From Natrinema sp046097095 (lineage in GTDB: Archaea; Halobacteriota; Halobacteria; Halobacteriales; Natrialbaceae): a DNA stretch of 64,000 bases. The position numbers were made by a program, and so were the translations under genes. Below are positions 33,990 through 43,160 of the stretch, piece by piece (positions within the stretch are counted from its first letter, which is position 1; each line of letters opens with the position of its first letter). The stretch lies in contig NZ_CP175698.1 of the NCBI RefSeq assembly GCF_046097095.1, forward strand, positions 1,798,001-1,862,000. Direction: 5' to 3'. The notes below the pieces were generated by a model. That model was not told the origin of the DNA. It saw nothing but the letters and a program-made list of their open reading frames with translations, and did no database searches.

Positions 33990-35369
33990 ATGATGCAAGT
34001 GTTCGGATCGAGCGGGACCCGGGGCGTCGCCAACGAGGAGTTGACGCCCGCGTTCGTCCTGCGCGTCGCGAAAGCGGCGGGGACGGTCTGGGGCGACGGC
34101 CGCGGTGGGGGCCGGATCGCCATCGCCCGTGACACTCGCCACACCGGGCGGATGCTGGCCGACGCGGCCGCAAGCGGGTTGGCGAGTACGGGAACCGATG
34201 TCGATCGCCTTGGGGTCATCCCCACGCCGGGGGCGCAGGCCTACGCCGAACGGGAGGGGGTGCCGGTGATGGTGATCACCGCCTCACACAACCCGCCGCC
34301 GTACAACGGCGTCAAACTCATCGGAGCCGATGGCGTCGAACTCTCGATCGCCGACCTCGAGACGATCGAAGAGACGCTACTCGCCGAATCGTTCACCGTC
34401 GCCCCCTGGGACGAGACGGGCAGCGTCCGCGAGATCGACGGCGCAGACCGGGAGTACGTCGACGAACTGCTCGCGGCCGCCGACCGAGTGGCGATCGCCG
34501 ACGCCGACCTGACCGTCGCACTCGATCCGGGCCACGGCGCAGGCTCGCTGACCAGCCCCGAATTCTTCCGCGAACTCGGCTGTCGCGTCGTCACCGTCAA
34601 TGCCCAGCCCGACGGCCACTTCCCCGGCCGGGATCCCGAGCCAGTTCCGGGGAATCTCGCCGATCTGGGCCGACTCGTTCGCGCGACCGACGCCGACGTC
34701 GGGGTCGCCCACGACGGCGACGCCGACCGCGCCATCTTCTTCGACGAGCACGGCGAGTACGTCGAGGGCGACGCCACCCTCGCCGCGCTCGCCGCCGCCG
34801 AACTCGAGCCCGGCGACACCACCGTCTCCGCGGTCAACGTCTCCCAACGGCTCGTCGACGTCGTCTCCGAGGTCGGGGCCGACCTCGAACTCACCCCGAT
34901 CGGCTCGACGAACATCATCACCCGTATCGAGGAACTCGAGGAAAACGGCGAGCGAGTGCCGATCGCCGGCGAGGGCAACGGCGGAATCTTCTTCCCCGAA
35001 TACCGGCTTTCGCGCGACGGCGCGTTCACGGCCGCTCGCTTCCTCGAACTGGTCGCCGAGCGGCCGGTCAGCGAACTCGTCGCCCCCTACGACGGCTACG
35101 TCAACGTCCGGCGCAACGTCGCCTACGAGTCGACGGCCGAGCGCGACGCGATGCTCGACGCGGCGGCCAACCAGGCGCAGGCGGCCGACGCCGAACTCAA
35201 CACCCGCGACGGCTACCGGCTCGACTACGGCGACGCCTGGGTGCTGGCCCGCCCCTCCGGCACCGAGCCGCTCGTCCGAATCTACGCCGAGGCCCGCGAG
35301 GGCGACCGCGCCGCGGAACTCGCGGACGACATGTACGAGGCGTTGGCCGACGCGAAGGCAGACGCCTGA
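33990..35369 (+). CDS. glmM: Phosphoglucosamine mutase / phosphohexomutase
   Basis: 459 aa, four-domain alpha-D-phosphohexomutase. The phosphoserine loop is VITASHNPPPYNGVKLIG (Ser about residue 95), the metal site VAHDGDADRAIFFDEHG, the sugar-binding loop GEGNGGIFFPEY and the phosphate-binding loop RPSGTEPLVRIYAEA. The N-terminus QVFGSSGTRGVANEELTP is typical of haloarchaeal GlmM. It interconverts hexosamine or hexose 6- and 1-phosphates for cell-surface sugar synthesis; glucosamine versus glucose/mannose specificity is not certain. ATG codons at 33990 and 33993 are both possible. Confidence 0.88.
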   Translation: MMQVFGSSGTRGVANEELTPAFVLRVAKAAGTVWGDGRGGGRIAIARDTRHTGRMLADAAASGLASTGTDVDRLGVIPTPGAQAYAEREGVPVMVITASHNPPPYNGVKLIGADGVELSIADLETIEETLLAESFTVAPWDETGSVREIDGADREYVDELLAAADRVAIADADLTVALDPGHGAGSLTSPEFFRELGCRVVTVNAQPDGHFPGRDPEPVPGNLADLGRLVRATDADVGVAHDGDADRAIFFDEHGEYVEGDATLAALAAAELEPGDTTVSAVNVSQRLVDVVSEVGADLELTPIGSTNIITRIEELEENGERVPIAGEGNGGIFFPEYRLSRDGAFTAARFLELVAERPVSELVAPYDGYVNVRRNVAYESTAERDAMLDAAANQAQAADAELNTRDGYRLDYGDAWVLARPSGTEPLVRIYAEAREGDRAAELADDMYEALADAKADA

Positions 35370-35440
35370 GAACGTCTCGGTCCCCGATCGATCCTTCGCC
35401 AGTCGCTGCCTCGAAATTATAGATATCTTACTGTATAGTC

Positions 35441-35450
35441 GCTTTTATCA
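35441..35450 (+). promoter_or_regulatory. TATA box for PQQ-repeat lipoprotein
   Basis: GCTTTTATCA is centred about 27 bases before ATG 35473 within a strongly AT-rich segment, consistent with a leaderless transcript. Confidence 0.6.
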
Positions 35451-35472
35451 ATATATCGGATCAGTGGATAGT

Positions 35473-36738
35473 ATGCCCCTCCACTCACGCAGACGATTCC
35501 TCGGAATCACCGGCACCACCGGCATCGTGGCGCTTGCGGGCTGTAGTATCAACGGGACGAGCCTGTTTGACTGGTCGACGACCGCCGCCGAGACGACTGC
35601 CCCCTTCCCCGGCGAATCCGACGGCTGGCCCCAGTACGGCCGGACCGCTCGCCACACGGGCTTCGCTCCCGAGGTCCGGATCGACGATCCGAGCGAGGAC
35701 TGGACGTTCGGCCTCGCCGGGAGCATGGCACCGCCGGCCGTCGTCGGCAATCGCGTCGTCGTCCACGGCGGCACCGAACCGGAATCGGACGACGACGACG
35801 GCGGTACCGGTGGTGCGGTGTTCTCGCTCCGGGCGGACGACGGACGCAAGCAGTGGCGGCGCAATCTACCGCATATCAGTAGCGGCTACTCCGGTTGTCC
35901 ACCCATCGTCTATCGGGGCTCGGTGTACGTCGGACACGCCGGAGCGGGTGGCGTGTACGCGATCGACGCGCGCGAGGGAACCCCCCGATGGCGACACGAG
36001 ACGGACAATTCGGTCAACGAAGCCGCCGTCGGCTTCCGAAAGCAGGTCTTCGCTTCGACCGGCGACGAGTTGCTGGCGTTTAGCGAGCGCGGCCATACCA
36101 ACTGGACCTACCGGACCGGTAACGACCGCAGTTCGTTCTCACCACCGGCCGTCGGCGGCGGCTTCGTCATCTACACGACCGCGATCCTCGGAAGCATCGT
36201 CGCGATCGATCCGGCAGCTAATAGCGGTGTCCCGGAGTGGTTGTATCGGGACGATCGACGGTTCGGGACGCCGACCGTGGCCAACGAGACGGTGTACGTA
36301 CCCGGCCACGACCGGCTCCACGCCGTCGATGTCGCTACCGGCGACGGTCTCTGGACGAGGGACGTGACCGTTTCCTCGAGCATCGCGACCGACGGCGATC
36401 GACTGTTCGTCACTACCCCGTCGGGAGACCTCGTCGCCTACGCGACGGCGGACGGCAGTGAGCAATGGCGAGCGACCCTCGCTGCCGACGACGGCGTCTA
36501 CCTCCGAACGCGCCCCCTCGTGACAGAGCGGTCGGTCGTCGTAACGACGGAAAAACCGCAACTGGACGAGAACGTGACGACCTACGCCGTCGACCGGCAG
36601 ACCGGCGAGACGCGGTGGTCCGTCGACCAACCGGGCAACGTCGGCTTCGACGCCGTCGCCGCCGACGGACGGCTGTACGTCCCCTCCTACTGGAGTTCCC
36701 GCGACGAAGGTGGGACGCTCGTCGCGCTCTCGGACTGA
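35473..36738 (+). CDS. Tat-exported lipoprotein with PQQ-like beta-propeller
   Basis: 421 aa. The N-terminus SRRRFLGITGTTGIVALAGCS combines a twin-arginine signal with a lipobox, so the protein is exported folded and lipid-anchored. Repeats with the PQQ-propeller pattern follow: GGAVFSLRADDGRKQWRR, GGVYAIDAREGTPRWRHE, GSIVAIDPAANSGVPEWLYR, RLHAVDVATGDGLWTRD, GDLVAYATADGSEQWRA and TYAVDRQTGETRWSVD. These propellers often serve as binding scaffolds; PQQ itself need not bind. The role is unknown. It stands alone between glmM and the UspA gene. Confidence 0.85.
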   Translation: MPLHSRRRFLGITGTTGIVALAGCSINGTSLFDWSTTAAETTAPFPGESDGWPQYGRTARHTGFAPEVRIDDPSEDWTFGLAGSMAPPAVVGNRVVVHGGTEPESDDDDGGTGGAVFSLRADDGRKQWRRNLPHISSGYSGCPPIVYRGSVYVGHAGAGGVYAIDAREGTPRWRHETDNSVNEAAVGFRKQVFASTGDELLAFSERGHTNWTYRTGNDRSSFSPPAVGGGFVIYTTAILGSIVAIDPAANSGVPEWLYRDDRRFGTPTVANETVYVPGHDRLHAVDVATGDGLWTRDVTVSSSIATDGDRLFVTTPSGDLVAYATADGSEQWRATLAADDGVYLRTRPLVTERSVVVTTEKPQLDENVTTYAVDRQTGETRWSVDQPGNVGFDAVAADGRLYVPSYWSSRDEGGTLVALSD

Positions 36739-36823
36739 GTACCCGCCAGCATTCGGGCCGCGGACCCAACTCCCACGATCGCGTGGATCGAGACGGTACT
36801 GTCCGACTGTCCGGCGTTGTCCG

Positions 36824-37216
36824 TCACGGAACGATCGTCACGGGGATCTCTGCGCGCCGGGTGACCGACTCGGCGACGCTTCCCAGCAGCATCCGCGAGA
36901 CGCCGGCTTTCCCCTCGCTCCCCATCACGATCGCGTCGGCGTTCGCCTCGTCGGCGTACTCGAGGATCGCGTCCGCCGTTCCGGTCCCCGTGACGACGGC
37001 CGTCTCGAGCGTCGCATCGTACCCGTCGGCCACCGCGCGCACGCCGGCGAAGAAGTCCGGTTCTGACCCTGTCGAACGGCCGCCGTAGCTCGCCTCGAGC
37101 TCGTCCATCGCGTGGACGACCGTCAGTCGATCGGCAGGTTCCCACTCGAGGGCGTGCTCGAGCGCTGCCCGCGCCGGCTCTGAGTCGTCCATCGGGACCA
37201 GGACGTGTCTGCTCAT
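36824..37216 (-). CDS. Universal stress protein (UspA family)
   Basis: 130 aa, one Usp domain. The nucleotide-binding signature G-x2-G-x9-G-S is present in MGSEGKAGVSRMLLGSVAES near the C-terminus, and the N-terminal VLVPMDDSEPARAALEHAL with DxS-type residues is conserved, so it may bind ATP. It is short for the family. The start at MSRHVLVP is preferred over an ATG nine bases upstream. No linked transporter or kinase. Confidence 0.92.
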   Translation of the reverse strand: MSRHVLVPMDDSEPARAALEHALEWEPADRLTVVHAMDELEASYGGRSTGSEPDFFAGVRAVADGYDATLETAVVTGTGTADAILEYADEANADAIVMGSEGKAGVSRMLLGSVAESVTRRAEIPVTIVP

Positions 37217-37267
37217 GTGCGTCACATCGAGTCACAGCGGCTAAAAGACGGGCCGCCCCCGCGTCGC

Positions 37268-38446
37268 TCAGACGGGGTCGTCGATCTCGAGCGCGGCCTC
37301 GAGTCGCTCGCGCTCGGCCCGCAGTTCCTCGAGTTCGGCGTCGACGCGCCCGTCGGCCAGCCGTTCGCGCTCGGTCGGCGTCAGTTGGTTGACGGCCTGT
37401 GCCGCGGTCTGCAGCCGGTCGTAGTCGGCGTCGGTCGTCAGCAGACGGACCTCGCGCAGCGCGGCGACGACTTCCTCGTCGGCGACCCGGGCGACGAACG
37501 GTCGGTACTCCCGAATTCGGCGGCGCAGTTCCCCGGCCGGACCCGGCGGCCAGTCGATCGTCAGCGGCTCGGCGTCGATCCCGTCGAGGAACGTCCGCTG
37601 GGTCGCAACCGAGCGCTTGAGTTCGTCGGCGCTGTCGACGTAGTGGGAGAGCTTCGATCGCGAGTAATCGGCGTACTCGAGCAACTCGGAGATCGAATAC
37701 TCGCCCGCCGGATTCTCGGCGACGTACGCCGTCAGATCGTCGGGCGGCCGTTCGTAGGTTACGAAGGGGTACCACTGACTGCGCTCGAGGAGGTCGAACA
37801 CCTCGCGTGCGCTGGCCTCGGTGCGATACGCTTCGAACGCCTCGCGGACGGCCTCGTTGTACGACTCGATCGGGTCTCGAAGCCGCTCGACCGGCGCGTC
37901 CAGATCGGCGTTCGAGAGTTCGAGCAGCCGTTCGCGGTCGGCGATCGCATCGTCGAGTTCGCGCCGGCGCTTGCTCGCGGTCTTGCGCGCCTCCGCCAGG
38001 GACTCGCGTGCGGCCTCGCGTTCGTCGAGCATGTCCGCGTATTCGGCGGCGGGATCTAAGGCCTCCCGAGCGCGCTCGAAGTCCGACTCGCTAAGCCGGC
38101 GCTTGTCGATCGCGTCGAGTGCGTCCTCGAAGGCCTCGTACGCCGGGAGGTCGTCGGAGAGGTCTGACACGAGCGTATCGAATTTCCCTTCGAGTTCGAT
38201 GTAGGCCTGGAAGTTCTCCTGGCCGGTCCCGGTCGCGCGGTCGACGTAGTCCGCGAGCAGTTTGCTCGCGCTCCGATAGGCTTCGGCGACAGCCTCGACG
38301 GTTTCTTCGCCGTGGTCGTCGATCCGCGTTTCGATCGCCTCGAGTCGGTTTCGGGCCGCCTCGAGGGCCTCGTGTGGCGTCGCCTCGCCGTCACTTCCGA
38401 CGCCGGCGCTCGAGCCGGCGTCGGACGGGTGGGCGCGCTCACTCAT
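37268..38446 (-). CDS. Haloarchaeal coiled-coil protein (DUF7118-like)
   Basis: 392 aa, cytoplasmic, highly charged and almost all helical. Long heptad-like stretches occur at ~25-60, ~130-190 and at the end (ELEELRAERERLEAAL). A conserved middle part includes SQWYPFVTYERPPDDL and YSISELLEYADYSRSKLSHY, which may form a small folded domain. I recall the family as DUF7118, specific to haloarchaea. hisI follows on the same strand with one base between them, but its stop precedes this start, so hisI is the downstream gene in the direction opposite to transcription order; function unknown. Confidence 0.65.
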   Translation of the reverse strand: MSERAHPSDAGSSAGVGSDGEATPHEALEAARNRLEAIETRIDDHGEETVEAVAEAYRSASKLLADYVDRATGTGQENFQAYIELEGKFDTLVSDLSDDLPAYEAFEDALDAIDKRRLSESDFERAREALDPAAEYADMLDEREAARESLAEARKTASKRRRELDDAIADRERLLELSNADLDAPVERLRDPIESYNEAVREAFEAYRTEASAREVFDLLERSQWYPFVTYERPPDDLTAYVAENPAGEYSISELLEYADYSRSKLSHYVDSADELKRSVATQRTFLDGIDAEPLTIDWPPGPAGELRRRIREYRPFVARVADEEVVAALREVRLLTTDADYDRLQTAAQAVNQLTPTERERLADGRVDAELEELRAERERLEAALEIDDPV

Positions 38447-38447
38447 C

Positions 38448-38816
38448 TTACTCGTAGACGGCGTCCGGATCGTACACTTTCTCGCCGACGTGCTCTCCCT
38501 CTACCGTCCGGTAGAAACAGGACCGGTGGCCGGTGTGACACGCGCCGCCTTCCTGGTCGACCAGGTACAGCAGGGTGTCGGCGTCGCAGTCGACGCGGAC
38601 CTCCTCAACGGCCTGCACATGGCCGCTCGTCGCGCCCTTCTCCCATAACTCGTCCCGACTCCGGGAGTAGTAGTGTGCCCGGCCGGTCTCCCGGGTTCGC
38701 TCGAGGGCTTCGGGCGAGACGTACGCCAGCATCAGCACCTCGCCGTTATCGGCGTCCTGTGCCACGGCGGGGACGAGTCCGTCCTCGCCGAAGTCGACCG
38801 AAACGTCGTCGTCCAT
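38448..38816 (-). CDS. hisI: Phosphoribosyl-AMP cyclohydrolase HisI
   Basis: 122 aa, standard for the stand-alone enzyme. It opens the adenine ring of phosphoribosyl-AMP, histidine step 3. Motifs are YYSRSRDELWEKGATSGH, the metal site VDCDADTLLYLV and the Cys motif CHTGHRSCFYR. It lies directly upstream, in transcription order, of the coiled-coil gene (1-bp spacing), so the two are probably one operon. It is the third histidine gene in the window and is unlinked to hisA/hisB. Confidence 0.97.
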   Translation of the reverse strand: MDDDVSVDFGEDGLVPAVAQDADNGEVLMLAYVSPEALERTRETGRAHYYSRSRDELWEKGATSGHVQAVEEVRVDCDADTLLYLVDQEGGACHTGHRSCFYRTVEGEHVGEKVYDPDAVYE

Positions 38817-38961
38817 ACGTGAGGCATCGGTCGGCCGAGCGATAGGTCTTTTGCCGCGGTATCCGATTCAGATTGCGACCCCGACCCGTGGGGACATACG
38901 TCTCCGTGGCCACTCGAGCCCCGGAGCGGAGTCGGCTTCGTCTGGAAACACGCGTCCGCTT

Positions 38962-39231
38962 CTACCGTCCGTTCCAACTCCAGCGGGCGACTGCGACGAG
39001 CACGACCACGGCCAGCGGAAAGCCGATCGCCACGACGGTCGCGACTACGGATGTCGTCGAGGCCGCGATCAGGCCCGACGCCAGCATGAGGCCGACGACT
39101 AGCAAGAGGAGACCGAATATCGAGGCGATCGCGAGGCCGATCCCCTCCCGAATCCCCCATCTCGTCTCTGTGGCGTCCTCGAGGGCGCTCTTCGTCGGAT
39201 AGTGTTCTGGACCGCGGTACGGGGACGTCAT
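38962..39231 (-). CDS. Small two-span membrane protein
   Basis: 89 aa counted from MTSPYRGPEHYPTKSALED. A polar N-terminus is followed by two hydrophobic segments (IASIFGLLLLVVGLMLASGLI in two overlapping runs, and VVATVVAIGFPLAVVVLVAV). An ATG four codons upstream is possible. It is not adjacent enough to its neighbours to predict an operon. Function unknown. Confidence 0.6.
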   Translation of the reverse strand: MTSPYRGPEHYPTKSALEDATETRWGIREGIGLAIASIFGLLLLVVGLMLASGLIAASTTSVVATVVAIGFPLAVVVLVAVARWSWNGR

Positions 39232-39385
39232 CTCTTTCACCACCGGTGGTACAAACGTTACCAGTGAGCATAAACCGCGTCTTCGGTGAACCGGACTGTC
39301 CAGCGTCCGGGTGCTTGGCAGTCGCTCGTGGGATTAGACGGCATCGAAACGCGGCAACTCGCCGAAAGGGGCGGTTCGCGACCGC

Positions 39386-40972
39386 TCAGTTCTGGCCGTT
39401 CAGCGTAATATCGTTGATCCCGATGATCCGCTCGTCGGACTCGAGTTCCTCCTTGGCCCCGTCGGGCACGTCGCTGTCGACGTTGTAGACGGTCAGGGCC
39501 TCGCCGCCGATGGTCTCGCGGGCGTTGAACATGCCGGCGATGTTGACGTCGTAGTCGCCCATCACGGAGCCGATGAGGCCGATGACGCCGGGTTCGTCGG
39601 TGTTGCGCGCGACGACCATCCGGCCGTGGGGGATGGCGTCGACGCGGTAGCCGTCGATGCGGACGATCCGCGGGTCGTCACCGGCAAAGAGGGTGCCGTC
39701 GACCGAGACGTCGTCGTCGTCGTTGCTGACGGTTACCGAGATCAGGCTCTGGAAGTCCTCGGCCTGCCGGGTCTTGGACTCGGTGACGTCGACGCCGCGA
39801 TCCTCGGCGATCTGGGGCGCGTTGACGGCGTTGACCTGCCACTCGAGGGGTTCGAAGATACCTTTGAGCGCGCTCGCGGTGACGAACTCGACGTCCTCGT
39901 CGGCGATGTCGCCCTCGTAGACGACCTGAACGTCCTCGATGCGGCCCTCGAGCAGTTGGGCGGCAACCTTGCCGGCGGTCTCGGCGATGTCGATATAGGG
40001 TTCGACGCGGGGGAACGCGCTCTCGTCGATCGAGGGGGCGTTGAGGGCGTTCGCGACGGGTTCGCCGATTAGCGCTGCGTTGACCTGCTCGGCCGTCGAC
40101 GTGGCGACGTTCTCCTGGGCGGCCTCCGTCGAGGCTCCAAGGTGGGGCGTGACGATGACGTCGTCGTGCTCGAGCAGCGGCGAGTCGGCCGACAGGGGCT
40201 CCTCGGCGAAGACGTCCAGTGCCGCGCCGGCCAGGGTTCCGTCCTCGACTTTCGCCGCGAGCGCGTCTTCGTCGACGACGCCGCCGCGGGCGCAGTTGAT
40301 CAGGTAGCCGTCGCCCAGCAGGTCGAGTTCGTCTTCGCTGATCAACCCCTCCGTCTCCGGCGTCAGCGGCGTGTGGACGGTCAGGAAGTCTGCCCGTTCG
40401 AGGCTCGCCTCGAGATCGACCAGTTCCGCGCCGATGCGGTCGGCGCGCTCCTCGCTGATGTAGGGGTCGTAAGCGACGACGTCCATGCCAAGCGAGTCGA
40501 GCTTCTTGGCGACTTCCTGGCCGACGCGGCCGAGACCGACGACGCCCAGTGTCTTGCCGTCGAGTTCGGCCCCGAGGTAGTCGCTTTTGGCCCACTCGCC
40601 GTTCTTCAGGCGGATGTGGGCCTGCGGGATCGAGCGGGCGGCCGCGAACGTCATCGCGACGGTGTGCTCGGCGGCCGCGCGGACGTTGCCCTCGGGCGCG
40701 TTGGCGACGATGACGCCGTGGTCCGTCGCGGCGTCGATGTCGATGTTGTCGACCCCGATGCCGGCTCGGCCGACGATGACCAGATCCTCGGCGGCGTCGA
40801 GGACTTCCTCCGTCACCTCGGTCCCGGAGCGGACGATGAGTCCGTTGGCGTCCGAGACCGCCTCGAGGAGCTCCTCACCCTCGAGTTCGTAGCCCGTCTC
40901 GACCTCGTGGCCGGCGTCGCTGAGTACGTCCAGACCCGCGTCGGCGATCGGGTCCGTGACCAGTACTTTCAT
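39386..40972 (-). CDS. serA: D-3-phosphoglycerate dehydrogenase
   Basis: 528 aa, the long (type 1) form. The NAD-binding motif is GVVGLGRVGQEVAKKL (about 143-157). Catalytic residues are Arg in NCARGGVVDE, a Glu in the following stretch and His in TPHLGASTEAAQ (about 276). An allosteric substrate-binding domain (~300-450) and a C-terminal ACT domain (ARNTDEPGVIGLIGSVMG) follow; the ACT domain commonly binds serine as feedback inhibitor. It starts the serine pathway. serB lies 3.8 kb to the right, separated by a disturbed AT-rich zone. Confidence 0.97.
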   Translation of the reverse strand: MKVLVTDPIADAGLDVLSDAGHEVETGYELEGEELLEAVSDANGLIVRSGTEVTEEVLDAAEDLVIVGRAGIGVDNIDIDAATDHGVIVANAPEGNVRAAAEHTVAMTFAAARSIPQAHIRLKNGEWAKSDYLGAELDGKTLGVVGLGRVGQEVAKKLDSLGMDVVAYDPYISEERADRIGAELVDLEASLERADFLTVHTPLTPETEGLISEDELDLLGDGYLINCARGGVVDEDALAAKVEDGTLAGAALDVFAEEPLSADSPLLEHDDVIVTPHLGASTEAAQENVATSTAEQVNAALIGEPVANALNAPSIDESAFPRVEPYIDIAETAGKVAAQLLEGRIEDVQVVYEGDIADEDVEFVTASALKGIFEPLEWQVNAVNAPQIAEDRGVDVTESKTRQAEDFQSLISVTVSNDDDDVSVDGTLFAGDDPRIVRIDGYRVDAIPHGRMVVARNTDEPGVIGLIGSVMGDYDVNIAGMFNARETIGGEALTVYNVDSDVPDGAKEELESDERIIGINDITLNGQN

Positions 40973-41043
40973 GCGCGAGACAACCGTGCGAAGAACGTAA
41001 ACCCTTCCGTTGTGGTCGGGGCCGGCAAATAACTCCGCTTCTG

Positions 41044-41327
41044 GTGGAACGAAACCGACCCGTATCAGCGCTAGCGGCCGCCGGTCGTCATCGACTTCTG
41101 GTCGCCGAACGGACCGGCGCGACACTGCACCGGCTGTCCGTCGTCGACAGCGACGTCTACGCCTCCTACAGCGACGGCGAGTACGGGGCGGACCTCGACC
41201 TGCTCGTGTTGGGTCGCGACCCGGCGAGTACTGCCAGCTACTGGACAGCGTCACGGATCGGGTCACACGAGTGGCCTCGCGGCCGGTGACGATCGTCAAA
41301 ACGCCCGTCGAGGAGGGAGCGGAGTAG
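41044..41327 (+). pseudogene. Degraded universal stress protein gene
   Basis: Two frames together spell a broken UspA. The first frame reads LVAERTGATLHRLSVVDSDV, YASYSDGEYGADLDLLVLGR, the typical strand-2 region joined directly to the strand-4 region. From about base 41220 the frame shifts and continues PGEYCQLLDSVTDRVTRVA and SRPVTIVKTPVEE, a typical Usp C-terminus. The usual N-terminal ILVPTDGS strand and about 60 middle residues are missing. So there is a 5' loss, an internal deletion and a frameshift. It lies at the serA-side edge of an AT-rich zone. Confidence 0.7.
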
Positions 41328-41364
41328 TCACCAGCACTCCCCGCGGTCAGTAGCGTGCCGTCAC

Positions 41365-41919
41365 TCACCGATCCAGCTCGAGCAACTCGCTCGACGCCAG
41401 CAGCCGCGGCAGGGCGGCGACGACGGCCCCGATCACTGCGAAGGTGAACGCCGTCCTGCTGATCGTCAGCAGCGTGCCGAAATCGATCGGCGCGCCGATC
41501 GCTTCGGCATTGGGTTCGGAGTCGGCCACCTGGGGCGTCCAGCGGGCGACCGTGGCGAGTCCGGCCGTCAGTACGGCGTAGCACGCCACAAGCGACCCGA
41601 TCGCGAGCCTGGCCTCCCGTCGCGTCTCGAGGCGAACGGAGCGAACGAGCAGATAGCCGGCGGCCGCCAGCACGAGGGGCAGAACTAGCGCCGTCACGTG
41701 TGACGAAAATCCGGCACTGTTACTGGATCCGACCCCGATCTCGATCGGTTCGCCGCCCCGCTCGAGCACTACACCGTGGTTCACCAGATCGGTCAGCCCC
41801 GCGATCACGAAGCGGCTGGGCCCGTTTTCGCCACTCCCGAACCGCCCGACTGCGTCCATCGACGCGGCCAACTGATACAGCACCGCGAGACAGACGGCAA
41901 ACGCGCTCGTGCCAGCCAC
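41365..41919 (-). CDS. Multi-span membrane protein
   Basis: 184 aa with about four spans (AFAVCLAVLYQLAAS, HVTALVLPLVLAAAGYLLV, LAIGSLVACYAVLTAGLA and AFTFAVIGAVVAALPRLLA). The start is GTG; the frame is open only about 16 codons further upstream before a stop, with no ATG, so 5' loss is possible. Base composition is still core-like. The DNA to its right becomes AT-rich. Function unknown. Confidence 0.6.
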   Translation of the reverse strand: MAGTSAFAVCLAVLYQLAASMDAVGRFGSGENGPSRFVIAGLTDLVNHGVVLERGGEPIEIGVGSSNSAGFSSHVTALVLPLVLAAAGYLLVRSVRLETRREARLAIGSLVACYAVLTAGLATVARWTPQVADSEPNAEAIGAPIDFGTLLTISRTAFTFAVIGAVVAALPRLLASSELLELDR

Positions 41920-42103
41920 ACCACCGGCTTTACCGAACGGGCCCGAAGGAGGGCGAGTGTCACGTTAAGGTAATCAGTCCGGTCGCACTGTAGGGCAACG
42001 ACGATCCGAACTCGGACACCAAGAAATACGACAACAACAACCTCGTGAACTACGTATACCTCTCAAAATTCAACTATGACGAGAGAGTGCCCTTTAAGTT
42101 ATA

Positions 42104-42511
42104 TTATAAACTAGAAAGTATTTTCTTTCGTTGGATAATGAGGTATCCTATGACCAAGCACAGTGGAAAGGCAATCACAGTGTACCGAACCTGAGTAAGG
42201 GGATCAGGGGGCGCAATAATCCCACCGACACATAATGCAATCACACCACCGATGATAAACACTTTGATCAGTTGTTCAGTACGCAAAATCGGCGAAGGTG
42301 TATATCCGCTATCCTTTCTGAGGTAGAGGTAAAGAAGACCCATTGGAAGAAAGAGTCCAACTACAATACCCCAGAGTAGCGCCTTTGTCCACTGCTTTCC
42401 CTGTTTTTTCGCATCCAAGAACACCCAATAGAATGAAAGAAGTATCGTTGACAAATATATCATGAAAAAGCCGATAACAAATGCTGGCGGTGCATATTCG
42501 GTGAGGGGCAT
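42104..42511 (-). CDS. Small membrane protein in AT-rich zone
   Basis: 135 aa with four hydrophobic segments (AFVIGFFMIYLSTILLSFYW in the N-terminal part, LLWGIVVGLFLPMGLLYLYL, VFIIGGVIALCVGGIIA and YTVIAFPLCLVIGYLII) and a basic C-terminus. The ATG at 42511 is chosen because an ATATTTT-type box lies about 29 bases before it; the frame is open for 45 more codons to 42646. GC is much lower than the flanks, indicating recent transfer. No family recognised. Confidence 0.6.
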   Translation of the reverse strand: MPLTEYAPPAFVIGFFMIYLSTILLSFYWVFLDAKKQGKQWTKALLWGIVVGLFLPMGLLYLYLRKDSGYTPSPILRTEQLIKVFIIGGVIALCVGGIIAPPDPLTQVRYTVIAFPLCLVIGYLIIQRKKILSSL

Positions 42512-42535
42512 ATTTGCAGCGATGGTGTCCAAGTC

Positions 42536-42545
42536 AAAATATCTA
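42536..42545 (-). promoter_or_regulatory. TATA box for the AT-rich-zone membrane protein
   Basis: Read on the minus strand, AGATATTTTG is centred about 29 bases before the ATG at 42511. Confidence 0.5.
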
Positions 42546-43128
42546 ACGCTCACGGTTGATGGATTATTAGTCAATGCGGAGCAGTGAGAGTGATACCTCT
42601 CAAAAGTGACGAAATCATGCCACTTATCGGATGGAAACTCGCTCAAACATCCATCTTGGTGCGTTGTGCGATGACCTAGCAGAAACAGTGTGGACGCGGA
42701 CGGTAGACACCTGTATACTACGTGCTAGGACATAGGTCAAGAGAGTACCATCCTATCCTCATCTCGTCGTCACATCTTAGATTGGTTTAAAGAGAAAGTT
42801 CCGTTGCTGACCAATCAGACCGACCATCAGGCGATCGATCTCGCTTCGATAGCGCATGCTCTCGTGGTGGCGCACACCAGCACACCCTTGCGCTATCTAC
42901 TATTCGGCCGGAGATGGTGAGATCCAATTTTCGAAATAATATCGTAACAAACTCGAGAATTAGGAGATTGGCCACATAAAAGCTCATTTAATCCAATCCA
43001 GGGGCCCATTTTTGCGAACAGTTGCTGACGCACTGATTCTCAAGCAGTATAGCCCCTAATTAGTTTAGTTCTATGGTATAGTATATAAATAGATTAAGGG
43101 TAGCATGAAACAGTGTATTTTTCCACAA
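42546..43128. other. AT-rich gene-poor stretch
   Basis: About 580 bp with no gene I can support. A 66-codon minus-strand frame at 42787-42987 starts with a hydrophobic segment but ends in unlikely sequence. The part from 42987 to 43128 is very AT-rich. The region may hold decayed mobile DNA; no transposase remnant is recognisable. Confidence 0.5.
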
Positions 43129-43140
43129 CTATTATATTAT
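43129..43140 (+). promoter_or_regulatory. TATA box for the exported protein at 43161
   Basis: TATTATATTA centred about 26 bases before GTG 43161. The spacing supports a leaderless transcript starting at that GTG. Confidence 0.55.
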
Positions 43141-43160
43141 AGTAATTTGTATTGTGTGTC

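Noticed and set aside
42787..42987. 66-codon minus-strand frame in the AT-rich zone
   Set aside because: Starts with a hydrophobic run but continues as improbable sequence; no promoter or homologue is recognisable.
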